DNA of 64,000 nucleotides from Lepeophtheirus salmonis (GCF_016086655.4 NC_052138.2:30825403-30889402), one strand, 5' to 3'. Counted from the first letter of the stretch, positions 22,063 to 33,130 are shown. The notes: generated from the sequence alone by a model not told the origin. A program made the numbers and translations.

Positions 22063-22152
22063 ACATTTTTTGATAACTTTTTATTAAATTAAATACATTT
22101 CTTTGATTAACTTTTTATAAAATTAAATACATTTCTTTGATTAACTTTTTTT
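22063..22152. repeat. Short tandem duplication, unit about 40 bp
   Basis: The word 'aaattaaatacatttctttg' with 'attaacttttt' occurs twice in succession, with a diverged third copy upstream ('aatacattttttgataactttttatt'). Confidence 0.75.
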
Positions 22153-22545
22153 AACATTTTTTATATAAAACTCATTACCTATTTACTTTTTTTATAGAGA
22201 GATCAAATGGACCAGATTAAATGCCCATTTTTGCCTTGAGGGACAAATATCTTTTTGAGGGGCAACTGTTATTATTACTAATCTTTTTTAGTAATCCTGG
22301 ATATATGTAGGAGACGAAATGGTCATTTGACTTAGAGTGGATAAAGCTACTTTAAGCCGACTTTTTGCCTTCATTATCCCCATTTTATTTACTGCAATAG
22401 TCAACGTACATATATTTTTTTTCACTCGACTGGATCTTCGTACCCTTTTAGTATTCCGGGGAATTACTATAAAAGTATCTTTTGACCTCTATTGCACCTT
22501 TAAAGATACTTTTGGGTTTGTTTTTTTATTTTTTGCTTAAAGGAC

Positions 22546-22635
22546 GGGGGGGAGGTGTTCTGACTCCCTATAACATTTAATGGATCCTGAAAATGTTATC
22601 CCAGCTAAACCTTTTGTCAACACCCCCTCCCCCCT
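22546..22635. repeat. G-rich/C-rich inverted repeat with internal hairpin
   Basis: Left arm 22546-22564 (GGGGGGGAGGTGTTCTGAC) and right arm 22616-22635 (gtcaacaccccctccccccc) are inverted. Inside, aacattt and aaatgtt form a second inverted pair around ggatcc. The 90-bp unit is largely self-complementary. Confidence 0.6.
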
Positions 22636-22737
22636 CATATTTAGCCAGAATAGACAAAAAAGGAAACTTTGATGTTGTTTCCTTAAAATTATCGATTTGT
22701 ATCCAGCTACAGGAATTTTATTTTATTAAGTATTATA

Positions 22738-22800
22738 GATGAAACATGTAGTTTGAAGCAATATTTTAACAATCTTTTCTGTAACTTGCCTCAGTGTATG
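22738..22800. repeat. Copy of the left arm of the 6880-6975 repeat
   Basis: 'gatgaaacatgtagtttgaa' then 'gcaatattttaacaatcttt' and 'tctgtaactt', aligned with 6880-6935; the right arm is absent. Confidence 0.55.
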
Positions 22801-24845
22801 AGTATTTTAGTTCCAAATATGCTGCTCATAAATAAATATTATCTTTTGGTACCGCGTTTTATGCGCATTTATTTTGATGTTTCTTTTCATTTTTATCACT
22901 CAAATCTCATTTTTTTTTATTTAAAGTGTCAAAGAATTATTATCAAATATACATTTTGTTCATTTATGCCCAATAAGACAACCTATTTTACCAATTTATA
23001 ATTTCGGACTACAAAAACTGTCCATTAAACTCTTAAAGATCCACAGAGCGCAACTAATAGAGAAATTTTTTGTCCATAGACTTGTTTGAATAGTGTTTTA
23101 ACTTCATACTAATAAATCACCACTATCTCACTTAATAACTGAGCTCAATGGTCCCAAATATTGAGCGAACTCGTTTTCAGGTATCCTAGATTATATGAAT
23201 AATATATATCAAACTTATTATGTGTTTATTTATTATAAATAGGGAAACTTGGGAAAATTATATATGGTAACGTTCACGACTTCGAATTTAACTATAAATT
23301 CAAACAAATGTGCATCAACTTCCCTCTGCGTGAAATTTTCTGGAACTATCCTTGATAATTTGAATAACCAATTTTATGCTTATCGCATTACAAAAATGTT
23401 TATCTCAGGAATTACAGATGAATAACTTCTTAAAATGAAAATCGTCATAGTTTTACATCCAATATGGCTCATATCTGCAAATCGTATCCCACAACTCTTC
23501 ATCTCAAAGCATTTGTTGGCTGAAGATAAAACAAAAAAGTTACTCCTAATAGTCGAGTTCATTGTGATTTTTACTTCTTTATGTGGTTCGAACTTAAAGT
23601 AGATTTACATATTTTAACCGGTCCATCACATACGTTACATCAAATACAATTAATTCAGAATATGAAATAACAAAAAAAAAAAAGATGCACTTTAAAAAAA
23701 AAAGAAGTAAAAATGATAATTATGAAACTTGCGGCAAAAATGATATAACTTCCTGTCTTGTATTATTATTTGTAAATTTAAATTTAAAACTGTATTTGAG
23801 GCTCAAGAAAAATAAATTAAAATTGAATACCCTTTTTAATATATTTATATAACAACCCAAAAACTAGCTACACTCAGACCACCTCACAGATAGTATCATA
23901 TATATTTTTAGTTTCCTCATTTAACTTTATTTTTGGTTTCGATAAAAATAATAATGAATCATAAATAACTTAGTGCTATTTAATTTGACTTTGATGGTAG
24001 GCAAATAATAAAAAAAGACCAAATAAGGAAGATTCTATCAAATAATTTGCACATTTTATGAGTGAGCAAAATGAATGATGACGCAATGGCAAAACAATGT
24101 AACACTTGTTATTAAGCAGATATATATTTTTTTGGAGAAATAATATTGCGTAAGAAAATGATGCATTCAAAATTGTTTCTATGTATTCGTGGGGGACATT
24201 TGAACCTATGTACAATAAAAAAAAAAAGAAATTATTTCTTTGTATACCCATGATACGCATATTAAAAGTTTATGTGAATTTTGAAATCATTATGATATTT
24301 GGCTTGGTGCCTCTCTTCTGAGCGTTGGTTGTTCCAATATTTTAAATGGTATGATATATAGTTACAATAATAAGAAACAGGAAGTCTAGAGCTCTAATAG
24401 TTTGGTATATTCCAGAATCGTGTTAGTACCTTTGAAAAATGAACGTATTACAACCGTACAATAACAATATGAATTAACAGCTAGACTCAACAGACAGTTA
24501 AAATCAGGATCTTGCAAATTTTGTTACCAATGGAAAAGAGTCCAACGCTACATTTATGACTCATACCATCTGATGAGCTTATTTATCAATCCTTTTTATG
24601 AACAGTTATATTGCATATGGCTAAGTTTTATGATTTGCTTATTGAACCAAATATTTTCCAAGGGAGGAACAGGTTGTGACGTATCAAATATTTGCATTTG
24701 GTGATTAATTATCCACATTTTAAAGATATTTATATTGATTTTTTTTCCTGCTACTAATAGAAATATCTACATCTGCCGTTTGAATATGTGACGATCTTTT
24801 ATTCTCTATCATTCCACTTTCAACTAGCTACTTTGTCTAGCATCA
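22801..24845. other. 2-kb AT-rich stretch without recognisable features
   Basis: Several short frames (for example 23976-24260 minus, 94 codons) are hydrophobic, AT-rich and lack any motif. I do not regard them as genes. Confidence 0.4.
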
Positions 24846-24874
24846 TTTGAAGGTAACAGAGGTAGAGAAGGGGA

Positions 24875-25245
24875 TTAGAAGCAGAACAACTCCATCTGTA
24901 CTCCAGGGGTAGTTTTTGAAAGTTATTAACAGTGCAAAGTTGTAATATTATGTTGTCCCACTTTTGAATTGGTTCTGGTCCCTGTCCAGGGGCAGGGGAG
25001 ATGCCATCGTATATCTTTTAGGATACCAAACAGCTAGAGGGGTTTTAAGTTAGAAAAACAACACAAAATAAGAATATAATTTTTATAGTTAAAAAAAACA
25101 AAAAAAAAAAACCCGAATCTCATCTGTCTATCTAAAAAAATAACAATAATCAATTTTTTTATTTAAAAAAATTTAACAATTGGAGAGGGACATCAAATAA
25201 AGCAGGGAACCAACTTCTGTAAATCTGGAGTGCAGGGGTAGTAAA
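24875..25245. repeat. Direct repeat pair about 325 bp apart
   Basis: 'agcagaacaactccatctgt' + 'actccaggggtag' (about 24880) and 'agcagggaaccaacttctgt' + 'aaatctggagtgcaggggtag' (about 25202) are diverged direct copies. Intervening DNA is AT-rich. Origin unknown. Confidence 0.4.
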
Positions 25246-25926
25246 ATTTACCTCCCATGTGAAAGTCGAACCACTCAGACATTGCCCCTCGGCTATTTGA
25301 CTGTTGAAACCTCCTGACTAATGATGTATCTAGTATTTGCATGCACATACTATTAACATTTTATAAATACTAGCAAATTCTTTATAGTTGATACCCACAT
25401 AACTGCATTTTTGGATATTACCTACATTACAGGAGGGATTAAGAACAGGTTGCCCACGGACAAAGACGGGCCCACAAGTTGAAAATTATTTTACAGAAAT
25501 TAAATGAATTTGATGTAGATTTAATTATCCTATCCTTAATGTCATAAATTTTTATATTTGAAAAAATATTTTTTTTTTTTAGAAGCTGTATTTTTTAATT
25601 AAAAATAAAAAAGATACCATTATTATGTCCATAGAAATAAAGGATTAAATATCGTATAGATGGTTAATGGTAAGCTTTATCCAATTTTGTCAAATTCTAG
25701 ATGATATTTTGGTTTAGTAATATATGTTAAAAAATAAAATATTAAAAAAAAACTCATGAATTTTATACTTCAATATATACAACATATTATATTATATATA
25801 TAATATATTTGTTTTTTCCATCCCCAAGGGAGTTCCTTCAAGTGTGAGTAATTTGAGTTATTGCAATATAGGAGGAGGAGAGGTGGGGAATAAATAGCTT
25901 AGGACCTCTTATAATATGGTTGAATG

Positions 25927-26222
25927 CTATCCTCTCTCGGATTGGCCAGTGTCCCACGGGTGATGTGGGATTTTTAAAAACCAACGCCAATACATCCAAG
26001 GAGCCCATCTAACACCACAAACTAGTTCAAAGCCTTCCGGGGGTAGTGCGGGATAGTTAAAAACCACCACCAAAGCATCATATACATGCAAAGAACCCTC
26101 TAATTAAAAAAAAAGAAGTTCCTCTCCTTGGGTTGCGCAGGATCCTTCAGGGTACCCCTGGATCTTAAAAACCACCGACAATTCATCCAATACATCCAAG
26201 GAACCCTTTTAATACCAAAAAT
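25927..26222. repeat. Degenerate tandem repeat, three ~100-bp units
   Basis: Each unit has a GC-rich part (cggattggccagtgtcccac; ccttccgggggtagtgcggg; tccttcagggtacccctgg), then 'tttaaaaaccaacgccaata'-type sequence, then 'catccaaggarccc' and 'taacaccaaaa'. Units begin near 25927, 26027 and 26125. Stands out from the AT-rich surroundings by GC content. Confidence 0.7.
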
Positions 26223-26253
26223 AAATAGTTACAACTGATTGCAAGATTGCAAA

Positions 26254-26562
26254 TTAAGTCTCAGCATTTTTCTGTGTTTTTACGCCATTTAACTTTTTTC
26301 TAATGGATGCTACATTACTTGCAAATAACATTATTTGTATCTCAATAGTCATATCAATAATTGGTTTTTCTTTCATTTTTGTGACGGGCCATTTTCCTAG
26401 GTGGCAATTTTCCTCCATTGCAATTTTCTCCACGGCAGTTTTCTGCACACGATCACCATGAATGTACATGGTCAGAGAGTAAGCCATTGGGGGCCTAGAC
26501 AAAGGGAATTGACTGAAATATTTTGATAATTTTTTGTAGAGGGTGGGACCTCTAATTGACAA
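26254..26562 (-). CDS. Unrecognised 102-codon open frame
   Basis: An uninterrupted minus-strand frame with mixed composition (for example EENCHLGKWPVTKMKEKPII and VASIRKKLNGVKTQ). I recognise no domain. The DNA beneath its middle (about 26385-26450) consists of three near-repeats of 'ggcaattttcctcc', which suggests repeat-derived sequence rather than a gene. No start context, splice sites or neighbours support expression. Confidence 0.2.
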   Translation of the reverse strand: MSIRGPTLYKKLSKYFSQFPLSRPPMAYSLTMYIHGDRVQKTAVEKIAMEENCHLGKWPVTKMKEKPIIDMTIEIQIMLFASNVASIRKKLNGVKTQKNAET

Positions 26563-26714
26563 CCAGCACGATTAAAATATCTGATTTTCTCCTGAACTTT
26601 TTATCCGATTTTAATAAAATCCAATACTAAATGAAAGCTGAATATTAATAATAGTTATTTTCACCTTGAAAAATATCACTCTTATTTAGATAAAAGGCCA
26701 ACATCAGCACAACT

Positions 26715-26790
26715 ATGAACGCTAAAAGTTTCATTTTTAGCGTTCATCGTTTTGTTCTTTTAACGCACGTTCCATGGAACGTCGTTAAAT
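26715..26790. repeat. Two adjacent hairpins
   Basis: First: ATGAACGCTAAAA (26715-26727) pairs perfectly with TTTTAGCGTTCAT (26735-26747), a 13-bp stem with a 7-nt loop. Second: a near-palindrome centred on CCATGG, aacgcacgttcc/ggaacgtcgtt, at about 26762-26787. May be a transposon end or a chance cluster. Confidence 0.6.
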
Positions 26791-26984
26791 TTTTGGGTTC
26801 CATTCGCAAGCCTGCTTCGATCAGATAATTAGAACTGTTACTTCTACTCTGCATGCGAACTTTTATATTATCTCTAAGGTGGCGTGCCTTTCTGTAGCCC
26901 TACTAATATAATTATAGATAGCTTGAGGCTCCTGGTGTCTCTTCTATGTGATAATGATAATTCTCATTCAGGAAGTTGTATAAT

Positions 26985-27055
26985 TTTGTCGCAATACGGA
27001 GACATCCTCTGTCACCTTATTTACAAACTATTATAAGTAAACAACGCTCATACAA
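26985..27055. repeat. Dispersed repeat, paired with 16905-16975
   Basis: Second copy of the 'ctctgtcaccttatttacaa' + 'taagtaaacaacgctcat' unit. Confidence 0.6.
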
Positions 27056-27059
27056 AATT

Positions 27060-27378
27060 AATTTTATCATCTATACATATAATTTACTATCCAAGTAGAA
27101 TGAAAGCCAAAGTTTTATTAGTGTGGCTATCAAATCTAATCTTCATCTTATTTTAGCTAATACACAAACAGTGTTGAAAATCCCTGCATTACAATAGAAT
27201 AGAGACCGAAGACTGGTGTGTTTATGTAGGATTACGTATATGTATTGATCTCTATGATTGTGGAAACATATGATGCTTATCCGGAAATTGTGCCTTGATT
27301 ATAATAAGAACTGTGTACATATTCTTGGTATAAAATAATTATAAGTATGGGTTTTTAGATCAATTTGATCAATTACAA
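27060..27378. other. AT-rich non-coding stretch
   Basis: Nothing recognised. Confidence 0.4.
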
Positions 27379-27379
27379 G

Positions 27380-28283
27380 TAATGTTGGATTGGTTCTAGG
27401 ACCGATTTCCTAATTAGTCTTTCGCTTCTTTTATGTCATTTTTTTAATCGGTCTAATCTTTTTTACTATTTTACTGCATGAGTATTTCCAAGTTTCTAAA
27501 AAAACCCTATAGGAATTACGAGTGTTTTACTTGTTTACTTACTTGAATATTCGTTGCTCACACTTTATACTCGCTAAATAATCATCAGTCAATATAAATT
27601 TTAAATTTGACAGAGAAATGAAGTAAGTCTAAAAAGAAAGATTTACATGTTGTAATGAGCTCGAAAAAAAAGAAAAAACCAAAGAAATCCAGGTTTTGAC
27701 AAGTTCCGAGTAAAACTCTATTTTTTATGCCCACAAGCCGAGTTTTTTTGTATCTTTTTTCATTTAGTTCATTAAATTTGAGTACCAATTTACAAGTATT
27801 TCCTGTGAGACACCCCTATTTCTTAGCTTTCAACGGTCCTAAGGACCGATTAGTTGGTCCTTTAGTAATATGGTCCTAGCTTTTATTTTCTAGACTCCTG
27901 TATAAGGCTGAAGAATATATAAAAGAATAAAAAATGAATGATAGGTAGAAATTATAATACTTTAGTCTAATACGTTCTAACCCCACACTTCCTACTTTAA
28001 ACTTAAGGTATCTTTTCTACCTAGCTAGTAACTATGTCATTTCAGCTTTTTTATATTTTTTGTAAAAAAATCCGCAGCTGTTAACAAAAAAATATTTTTT
28101 TTGGAAAAACATTTGAAAAATTAAATTTCAAATATTAATTTTTTTGGAAAAAAAATTCAAATAATACATTTTCTAGTAAAATATTTTTTTTGCCCATCCC
28201 TGCGGACGCCCCTAACCTGACACATTTTATTAGGACCGGACTGATAGTACTGCAGTCTTATAGTGTACAGATCCAACCCTAAT
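27380..28283. mobile_element. GGTCC/GACCG-rich element interrupted by an AT-rich element
   Basis: Left end 'aatgttggattggttctagg' + accgat; internal blocks near 27832 ('ggtcctaaggaccgattag') and 28226 ('attaggaccggactgatag'); right end read inward AGGGTTGGATCTG. The family is the same as at 1562-2224. The interval 28050-28213 is a separate AT-rich miniature element ending CCTGCGGACGCCCCT. No matching flanks. Confidence 0.55.
28050..28213. mobile_element. AT-rich miniature element, nested
   Basis: AT core with 'aaaatccgcagctgttaaca' and alternating A/T runs, right end CCTGCGGACGCCCCT at 28199-28213, the cleanest right end of this family in the window. Confidence 0.65.
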
Positions 28284-28289
28284 TTCTTA

Positions 28290-28930
28290 CATGTAACTTA
28301 TCTTTGATTTATGAAGTTATTTATTTTCTTTGAAGAAATATTACGCATATCTTCATGCTCAACTAACAAATCGTATTATCAATTTGTTCTCCGATTAAGA
28401 TGATGTAATAACCATCATCAAACTTTATCTATGATTAATGGTTTTTTCCTTAGAGAACTATTTTGGTACTCAGAAAATGACTCCTTACAAATTAAGAATT
28501 GAATAAGAATAGATACATCATTTTAGAAGGTACTCTAAATATGTAAATTTTTACACATTGTCATAAATCTTAAAAAAGTATCTGAATCAGATGCAAACCC
28601 CGTCTCATAAAGCAGACTTTGCTATAATTAAGGCATCATAGATATAAGGCAGTGGTGTCATTGTTAATCAATCTATACCATTGTATATAAAAATAATAAA
28701 TACTTTAATCAGCCCTGAATTAAGAATATTGACAAACTATTATCGTAATTAAAGGATAATTATAGCTTTACAGATCTAATTATATATGTAAATTGAGCCA
28801 CGTAACTATAACATTGTTGAAAATTAAACCTTTTGGGTGGTGTTCTAAACATTGAGACTTTTTCATGGACGAATAACAGGACGGACGTGGGACACAACCA
28901 ATTTTAAGTCACATATAATGGACCAAAACA
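28290..28930. other. AT-rich non-coding stretch
   Basis: No supported feature; the 74-codon frame from 28852 runs into the transposon TIR. Confidence 0.4.
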
Positions 28931-29066
28931 AGCCTACAGAGTGGGGGCCCAAAACTTGTAACTTAGCATTTAATGACGTTTTTATCCTCGTTATTTTTCA
29001 TCAAGAGGTTTCAGTATGCCTTCAAACGACAGCTGAAACAATAATAAATAAGTTTTGTCTTATACC

Positions 29067-29359
29067 ATGTCTCTAAGTGTAGAAATGTTGGAGGAACGAC
29101 TAAAATGGCAACAAATGTGTGATCTCCTCCGTAATGGTGTCAGTGCCGTTGGCATCTCCATCCAGCTACCTACAACATCAAGAAGTATATTACAGCCCCA
29201 TACAGTAAAGAAGAACCAAAAATTCTGCAGCTAGAATATGGATGACAGCTAGATTGTCTTCAGGCCTGACTTTAATCCCCAGACTTTGCAGTTTGGGGCA
29301 TCTTAGAGAAGGATGTGGACCACATTTCTCGTCCAAATTTGGACTAGCTCCGAGGTCCC
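29067..29359 (+). pseudogene. Tc1/mariner transposase, N-terminal part and start of C-terminal part
   Basis: ATG at 29067 opens MSLSVEMLEERLKWQQMCDL, then LRNGVSAVGISIQLPTTSRS: the helix-turn-helix that recognises the TIR. A stop follows within 60 codons. The catalytic core is deleted; the next recognisable block is FAVWGILEKDVDHISRPNLD, followed by a stop, from the region just after the third catalytic Asp. The N-terminus aligns with the minus-strand copy inside 7913-8556, showing that the two derive from the same family and share a similar core deletion. Confidence 0.78.
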
Positions 29360-29415
29360 ATCCTATTTTTTTCTTTACCTATATTAGCATTCATATTTGA
29401 TATGTTTTCAAATTT

Positions 29416-29652
29416 TTACAAAGAAACAAAATAGACAAAAGGGAACAAATCAAACCATACACGTAAAACAATCAAAATCAAACCACCATCCACTATGTCA
29501 TAATGAAAATCATATAAAAAAGTACAATTACATATAAATATTTCAAAACACTCGCGTACAGCTTTATGATTAACAACTCCTCCATTGCTCTTCTCCTTCC
29601 TTGACCGTGGGGCGTGCAAAACATATTGAAAATATGTTAAGACCGCATTCAC
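29416..29652 (-). CDS. Unrecognised 78-codon open frame inside inserted block
   Basis: Hydrophobic, aromatic-rich minus-strand frame within DNA that interrupts a transposon. No motif recognised and the downstream half is low in complexity. Opposite-strand frame 29601-29813 overlaps its start. Probably chance. Confidence 0.12.
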   Translation of the reverse strand: MNAVLTYFQYVLHAPRSRKEKSNGGVVNHKAVRECFEIFICNCTFLYDFHYDIVDGGLILIVLRVWFDLFPFVYFVSL

Positions 29653-29813
29653 TTTTTGACTGTTATCCCGCTAAAAAATGTCAAAAATCCTCTCTTTGTA
29701 GCTTGGATCCGATAAAAATGTATTTAAAATGTGTACAAGCTATTAAAGCTGCCAATTTGGAGTGTTCTCTTGTGCAAACTCGGTTAATTAAGGAGATGAA
29801 TTTTGTTTGTTAG
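29601..29813 (+). CDS. Unrecognised 70-codon open frame inside inserted block
   Basis: Reads with fairly protein-like composition (PAKKCQKSSLCSLDPIKMYL, VQAIKAANLECSLVQTRL) and stops where the group-2 transposon fragment begins at about 29806. No domain recognised. It could be part of the unidentified inserting element or of host DNA carried in it; equally it may be chance. Confidence 0.2.
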   Translation: MTVGRAKHIENMLRPHSLFDCYPAKKCQKSSLCSLDPIKMYLKCVQAIKAANLECSLVQTRLIKEMNFVC

Positions 29814-30400
29814 ATAGCTTGTTCAAACCTGCACCAGTTGAAAAAAGAAATGGAATCAATTGACGAATTAGTTGTCCCAAATATTTGGAAAAGGGACAGA
29901 GGCCTCCTTGAAATCTGCACCGGGAGCGACAATATAACAATTTCTCGAACTGAGGGACTCAGTGAGATTTTTGTTTGTAAGTTAATAAGGAATTTAAAGG
30001 CTACAAAGTTGATTTTGATCCTAGCCTACGTCATGGTGTTTGTGGAGGTTAGCTCTGAAGGCCACGTCCTGCCTACTCATGTGTTCTCCCAAGGCCTCAA
30101 CGTTCAACAGCTATGTCTACCTGAGCATGCTAGATACCAAGGTGTCTCCCAGGAACGACATGGTTGCCAATGGGAGGCTTTACGTGTGTCAGCAGGCATT
30201 GGCTCCTCCCACACCTCGATAAAAAGTCTCAAATGGCTCCAAGGCGAACTTATCTGTCGGATCAAGAGGACATTCCAGGATTTGTCATGAGAACATGTGG
30301 CAAAGGCCTTCTCGCGGGTTTGGCCTCGTATGGAGACTGCAATTTAAGCTGGAGTTATAACATAAAATAAATCAAAATACATGAAGCTTTTAGAATTGGG
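29806..30400 (+). pseudogene. Tc1-like transposase, second family, 5'-truncated
   Basis: Homologous to 55848-56340: both share 'ttgttagatagctt' and the following 5' region. Frame-shifting plus-strand pieces give SRTEGLSEIFVCKLIRNLKA (helix-turn-helix), VSSEGHVLPTHVFSQGLNV and NSYVYLSMLDTKVSP, then NDMVANGRLYV and the second-Asp region, where QQDGAP has become QQALAP, then TSIKSLKWLQ. The 150-codon frame from 29838 is a chance fusion of these frames and not a real protein. The first catalytic Asp, the third and the TIRs are missing. It sits in the block that interrupts the transposon 28937-30847. Confidence 0.78.
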
Positions 30401-30616
30401 TTTTCTTTTTTAATCTGATAGCTGGTTCGAGAAAAATTGCAATAGAAAAAATATGTTTTCGCGGCACTGATAGCTTGTATACCCTACTTATATTATATTT
30501 AAAGGAGGACATTCCCACAAGTTATTTGTCTCCATTAAAAAGCAACTGGGTGTCCAATGTTTGTCTTTATAAAATTTACTTCCAACTTCTAAAGTACCGG
30601 ATAGTTTACGATAAAT

Positions 30617-30735
30617 AAACCAAGTTCTATCATGACAGCGTTACGAAATGGACAAGGCCTTCATCTTCAAGAGCTACCAATCGGTTTTCCAGCATATCCA
30701 GGCTGTTATTCATTGTAAAGGTGAACATATTTGGT
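30617..30735 (+). pseudogene. Tc1/mariner transposase C-terminus (3' part of split copy)
   Basis: Reads YEMDKAFIFKSYQSVFQHIQ then AVIHCKGEHIW and a stop, the standard end of this family (compare AFIDKSCQS at 12.4 kb). It continues the reading interrupted at 29359 and is followed about 110 bp on by the right TIR. Confidence 0.75.
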
Positions 30736-30849
30736 AAAAAAATATAGGAAACAATTCCACAAATTGGTTTTGAGTTGCACTTTCTTCATTCCATCCAAAT
30801 CGCTTTATTCGTAATTTAGTGATTCTACTCCAAGTTTTGAATCCCCACT

Positions 30850-31690
30850 ATGTACTTTATAAATATTTTTGGTTAATTATTTAAGATGAGATCATAACAG
30901 GTTAGTGGAGATTGTAGTTAATGTCATGAGGACTGACCCACTCCAGAATTATAATGGTAGTAACTTCAATCATGACATTATCCTTAAAGCTGTATTGTAA
31001 TTTAATTACACTATGCACATTACATATTAGGTACCTGTACACTATAGAAAGGGTAAAAATAAGTGTATAAAGTCTAATTTACTGCACTATAATAGTATGA
31101 TGTAATAACGACATTCCATCTAACAATACGTTCACAGAAAGACAAAAACAAAATTCGCATAACTTCCAATCTTACAAAGCTAAGGGTCTAAAATATCCAA
31201 TTAAAACACCTTGCTAGGATTTAGTCGTAGGGAAGACCGGGAAATTTTGCGATACCCCTGTTCTAGAATATCAAAAACCTATGCAGCATTTTTACCTATG
31301 TTATAAATTGCACATAATTGAGGAGAAACCCTTTTGAGGACTCAAAGTTGATATTTTTACAACATAGAATAGATAAATTTCCAATAAATCTTGATAAACT
31401 ATTATATATATATAAAAAAAGACTTAAAACTTGCGTTGAATACTACTCGACGCCAAAGGGTCAATACTAATATGTACTAAAAACTAGGTTGTACTACGAT
31501 TCGTTTTGGTACGTTTTTACTTTCGGTGGGGTATGTAAGTATAATCACATATGAAATATTTTGATATTACAATGATTTTTTAAATTAATAGATGTAAGTG
31601 GTGAGGTAAGATTTTAACACATAAGCATCTTTTCATTTAATAAAAAAAAATCTCTATTTATTTATACAAAAAAGAAATAATGGCTTACAA
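30850..31690. other. AT-rich non-coding stretch
   Basis: No supported feature. Confidence 0.4.
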
Positions 31691-31691
31691 A

Positions 31692-31910
31692 ATGTTAAAA
31701 TACATCACAGTTTACAAAAAGCCAGTGGTGTGGTGGAGGAATAATTTAAATAAATTTCACAATGTTTCCAAGTTAGCTTTACGATACATTTTTTCGATAT
31801 TTGGTGATATTGTGATTGCTAATCGGTCTTGCTTATTACCGGAAAATGTAAACAAGCTCATTTTTTTTTGTAAAATAAAGGTTAAATTCATCAATAATAG
31901 TAGTATATAA
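31692..31910 (+). pseudogene. hAT transposase dimerisation-domain remnant
   Basis: Plus strand reads KYITVYKKPVVWWRNNLNKF, HNVSKLALRY, then IFSIFGDIVIANRSCLLPEN and VNKLIFF. This is the C-terminal hAT dimerisation domain: PL.WW...N...P..S.LA..YL, followed by SERVFS.AG.I....R..L.P..V..LIFL. The block of about ten residues between (R)Y and FS (normally L.I.ATS..SER) is deleted. No upstream catalytic RNase-H-like region is recognisable, and no stop interrupts the piece. In hAT elements this domain mediates transposase multimerisation. A short relic, possibly once part of an element related to the hAT ends at 37979. Confidence 0.82.
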
Positions 31911-32750
31911 TCTATCTATATTTTATATCAACCTTAGTTTTTTAAAGAAGTTATGTACATATCTAGAAAATAATTTATTTACGCTTAAAATAAATTATTA
32001 AAGAACAAAATATCGAGAAAACATGACCAACTACATTAATTCAATTAAAAATAAACATTTTGCTACTATTCTGGATCGGACCACGTACCATAAAGAGTGT
32101 ATCTCGGTTTGTAACGAGCTGTGGGTTTTAGCATACCGTCCCAGCCTAATTAAAAAAACCTCAGCAAATGGCTAGATTTATATATTTTTATTTTTTAGTC
32201 GATCATGGACAAGAAAAGTAGAATCATTACAAAAAAAAAATGTAATTTTTTCCATTGCAATAGTTGATTTTTATCTACAATATAGAAATAAGATTGTATA
32301 ACGATGCAAAAAAAAAAAAAATTGTTATACATTTAAGGTCAAATGTAAAATAAAACTAGGCAATAGAGGATAGATTTTTGATAGACAGTAATGATTCAGC
32401 CCTTTTATTTGTTGGTCCCATTTTCTCTACATATTTTCCTTGGTATTAATAAAAAACGCGTTCTAATAATGGTGAAACTTTGGTTGTTTAGGCCCTCAAA
32501 AAGGGTTGAAATCAACAGTGCTGATGCCGCGTGAAACAACTCTTTACATGTGGAGCTAAAATGTTTACAGTACGATTGAATTTTATAAGTAAAATGTACA
32601 TACATATAATTATTATCAGAAAAAGTTCTTATTTGTCAACTTTCTTCGAAGTATTGGATAAAAACATTTTATGGAGGATCCTTATTTGTGAAATAATAAA
32701 GTCAACTTTTCATTATTTTTGTTATAAACTATATCATATTAATTATCAAT
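31911..32750. other. AT-rich non-coding stretch
   Basis: Nothing recognised; overlapping frames at 32405-32605 and 32531-32752 show no motif. Confidence 0.4.
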
Positions 32751-33130
32751 GATATATATATATATTTTTTTTTTTTGGGGGGGGGTGAATTTTTTTGAAA
32801 AACATTTCAAAAATCCACAGCTATTCACAAAAAGTATCGAAAATCCATCGTTATTCACACAAAATTAAAATTTTGGGAGGAAAAAATTTCAAAAATCCAC
32901 AGTCATTCAGAAAAAATTTCAAAAAACACAGTCATTCAGAAAAAATTTCAAAAATCCACAGTCATTCAGAAAAAAATTTCACAAATCCACAGTTATTCAC
33001 AAAAATTAATGTATTGGGGTAAAAATTTCAAAACTCCACAGTTATTCACAAAACATTTCAAAAGTCCATAGCTATTCTCAAAAAATTTCAAAAATCTGCA
33101 GCTATTTAATTTTTTTTAAATATTTAGACT

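Larger units (their letters stand above)
28937..30847 (+). mobile_element. Tc1/mariner copy split by a 1.27-kb insertion
   Basis: Left TIR CAGAGTGGGGGCCCAAAACT follows TA (28935-28936). Right TIR, read inward, CATAGTGGGGATTCAAAACT, ends before TA at 30846-30847 or thereabouts. The transposase reading stops in ...PNLD*LRGPI near 29358 and resumes near 30628 at the next expected residues, so about 1.27 kb has been inserted. Uninterrupted it would be about 640 bp, similar to the 7913-8556 derivative. Confidence 0.75.

Noticed and set aside
29838..30290. 150-codon open frame, nearly the longest in the window, as a host gene
   Set aside because: Its parts are pieces of a Tc1-like transposase read in mixed frames; the correct reading changes frame several times within it and aligns with the copy at 55.8 kb.
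30420..30432. tRNA B-box look-alike (GGTTCGAGAA)
   Set aside because: No matching A box or acceptor stem at the right spacing; other GGTTCG words (about 1339, 17209, 23585) fail likewise.
32795..33022. CRISPR-like array of regularly spaced ~31-bp units
   Set aside because: There are no unique spacers between units, the units are AT-rich simple derivatives shared with other miniature-element cores, and the sequence is eukaryotic.
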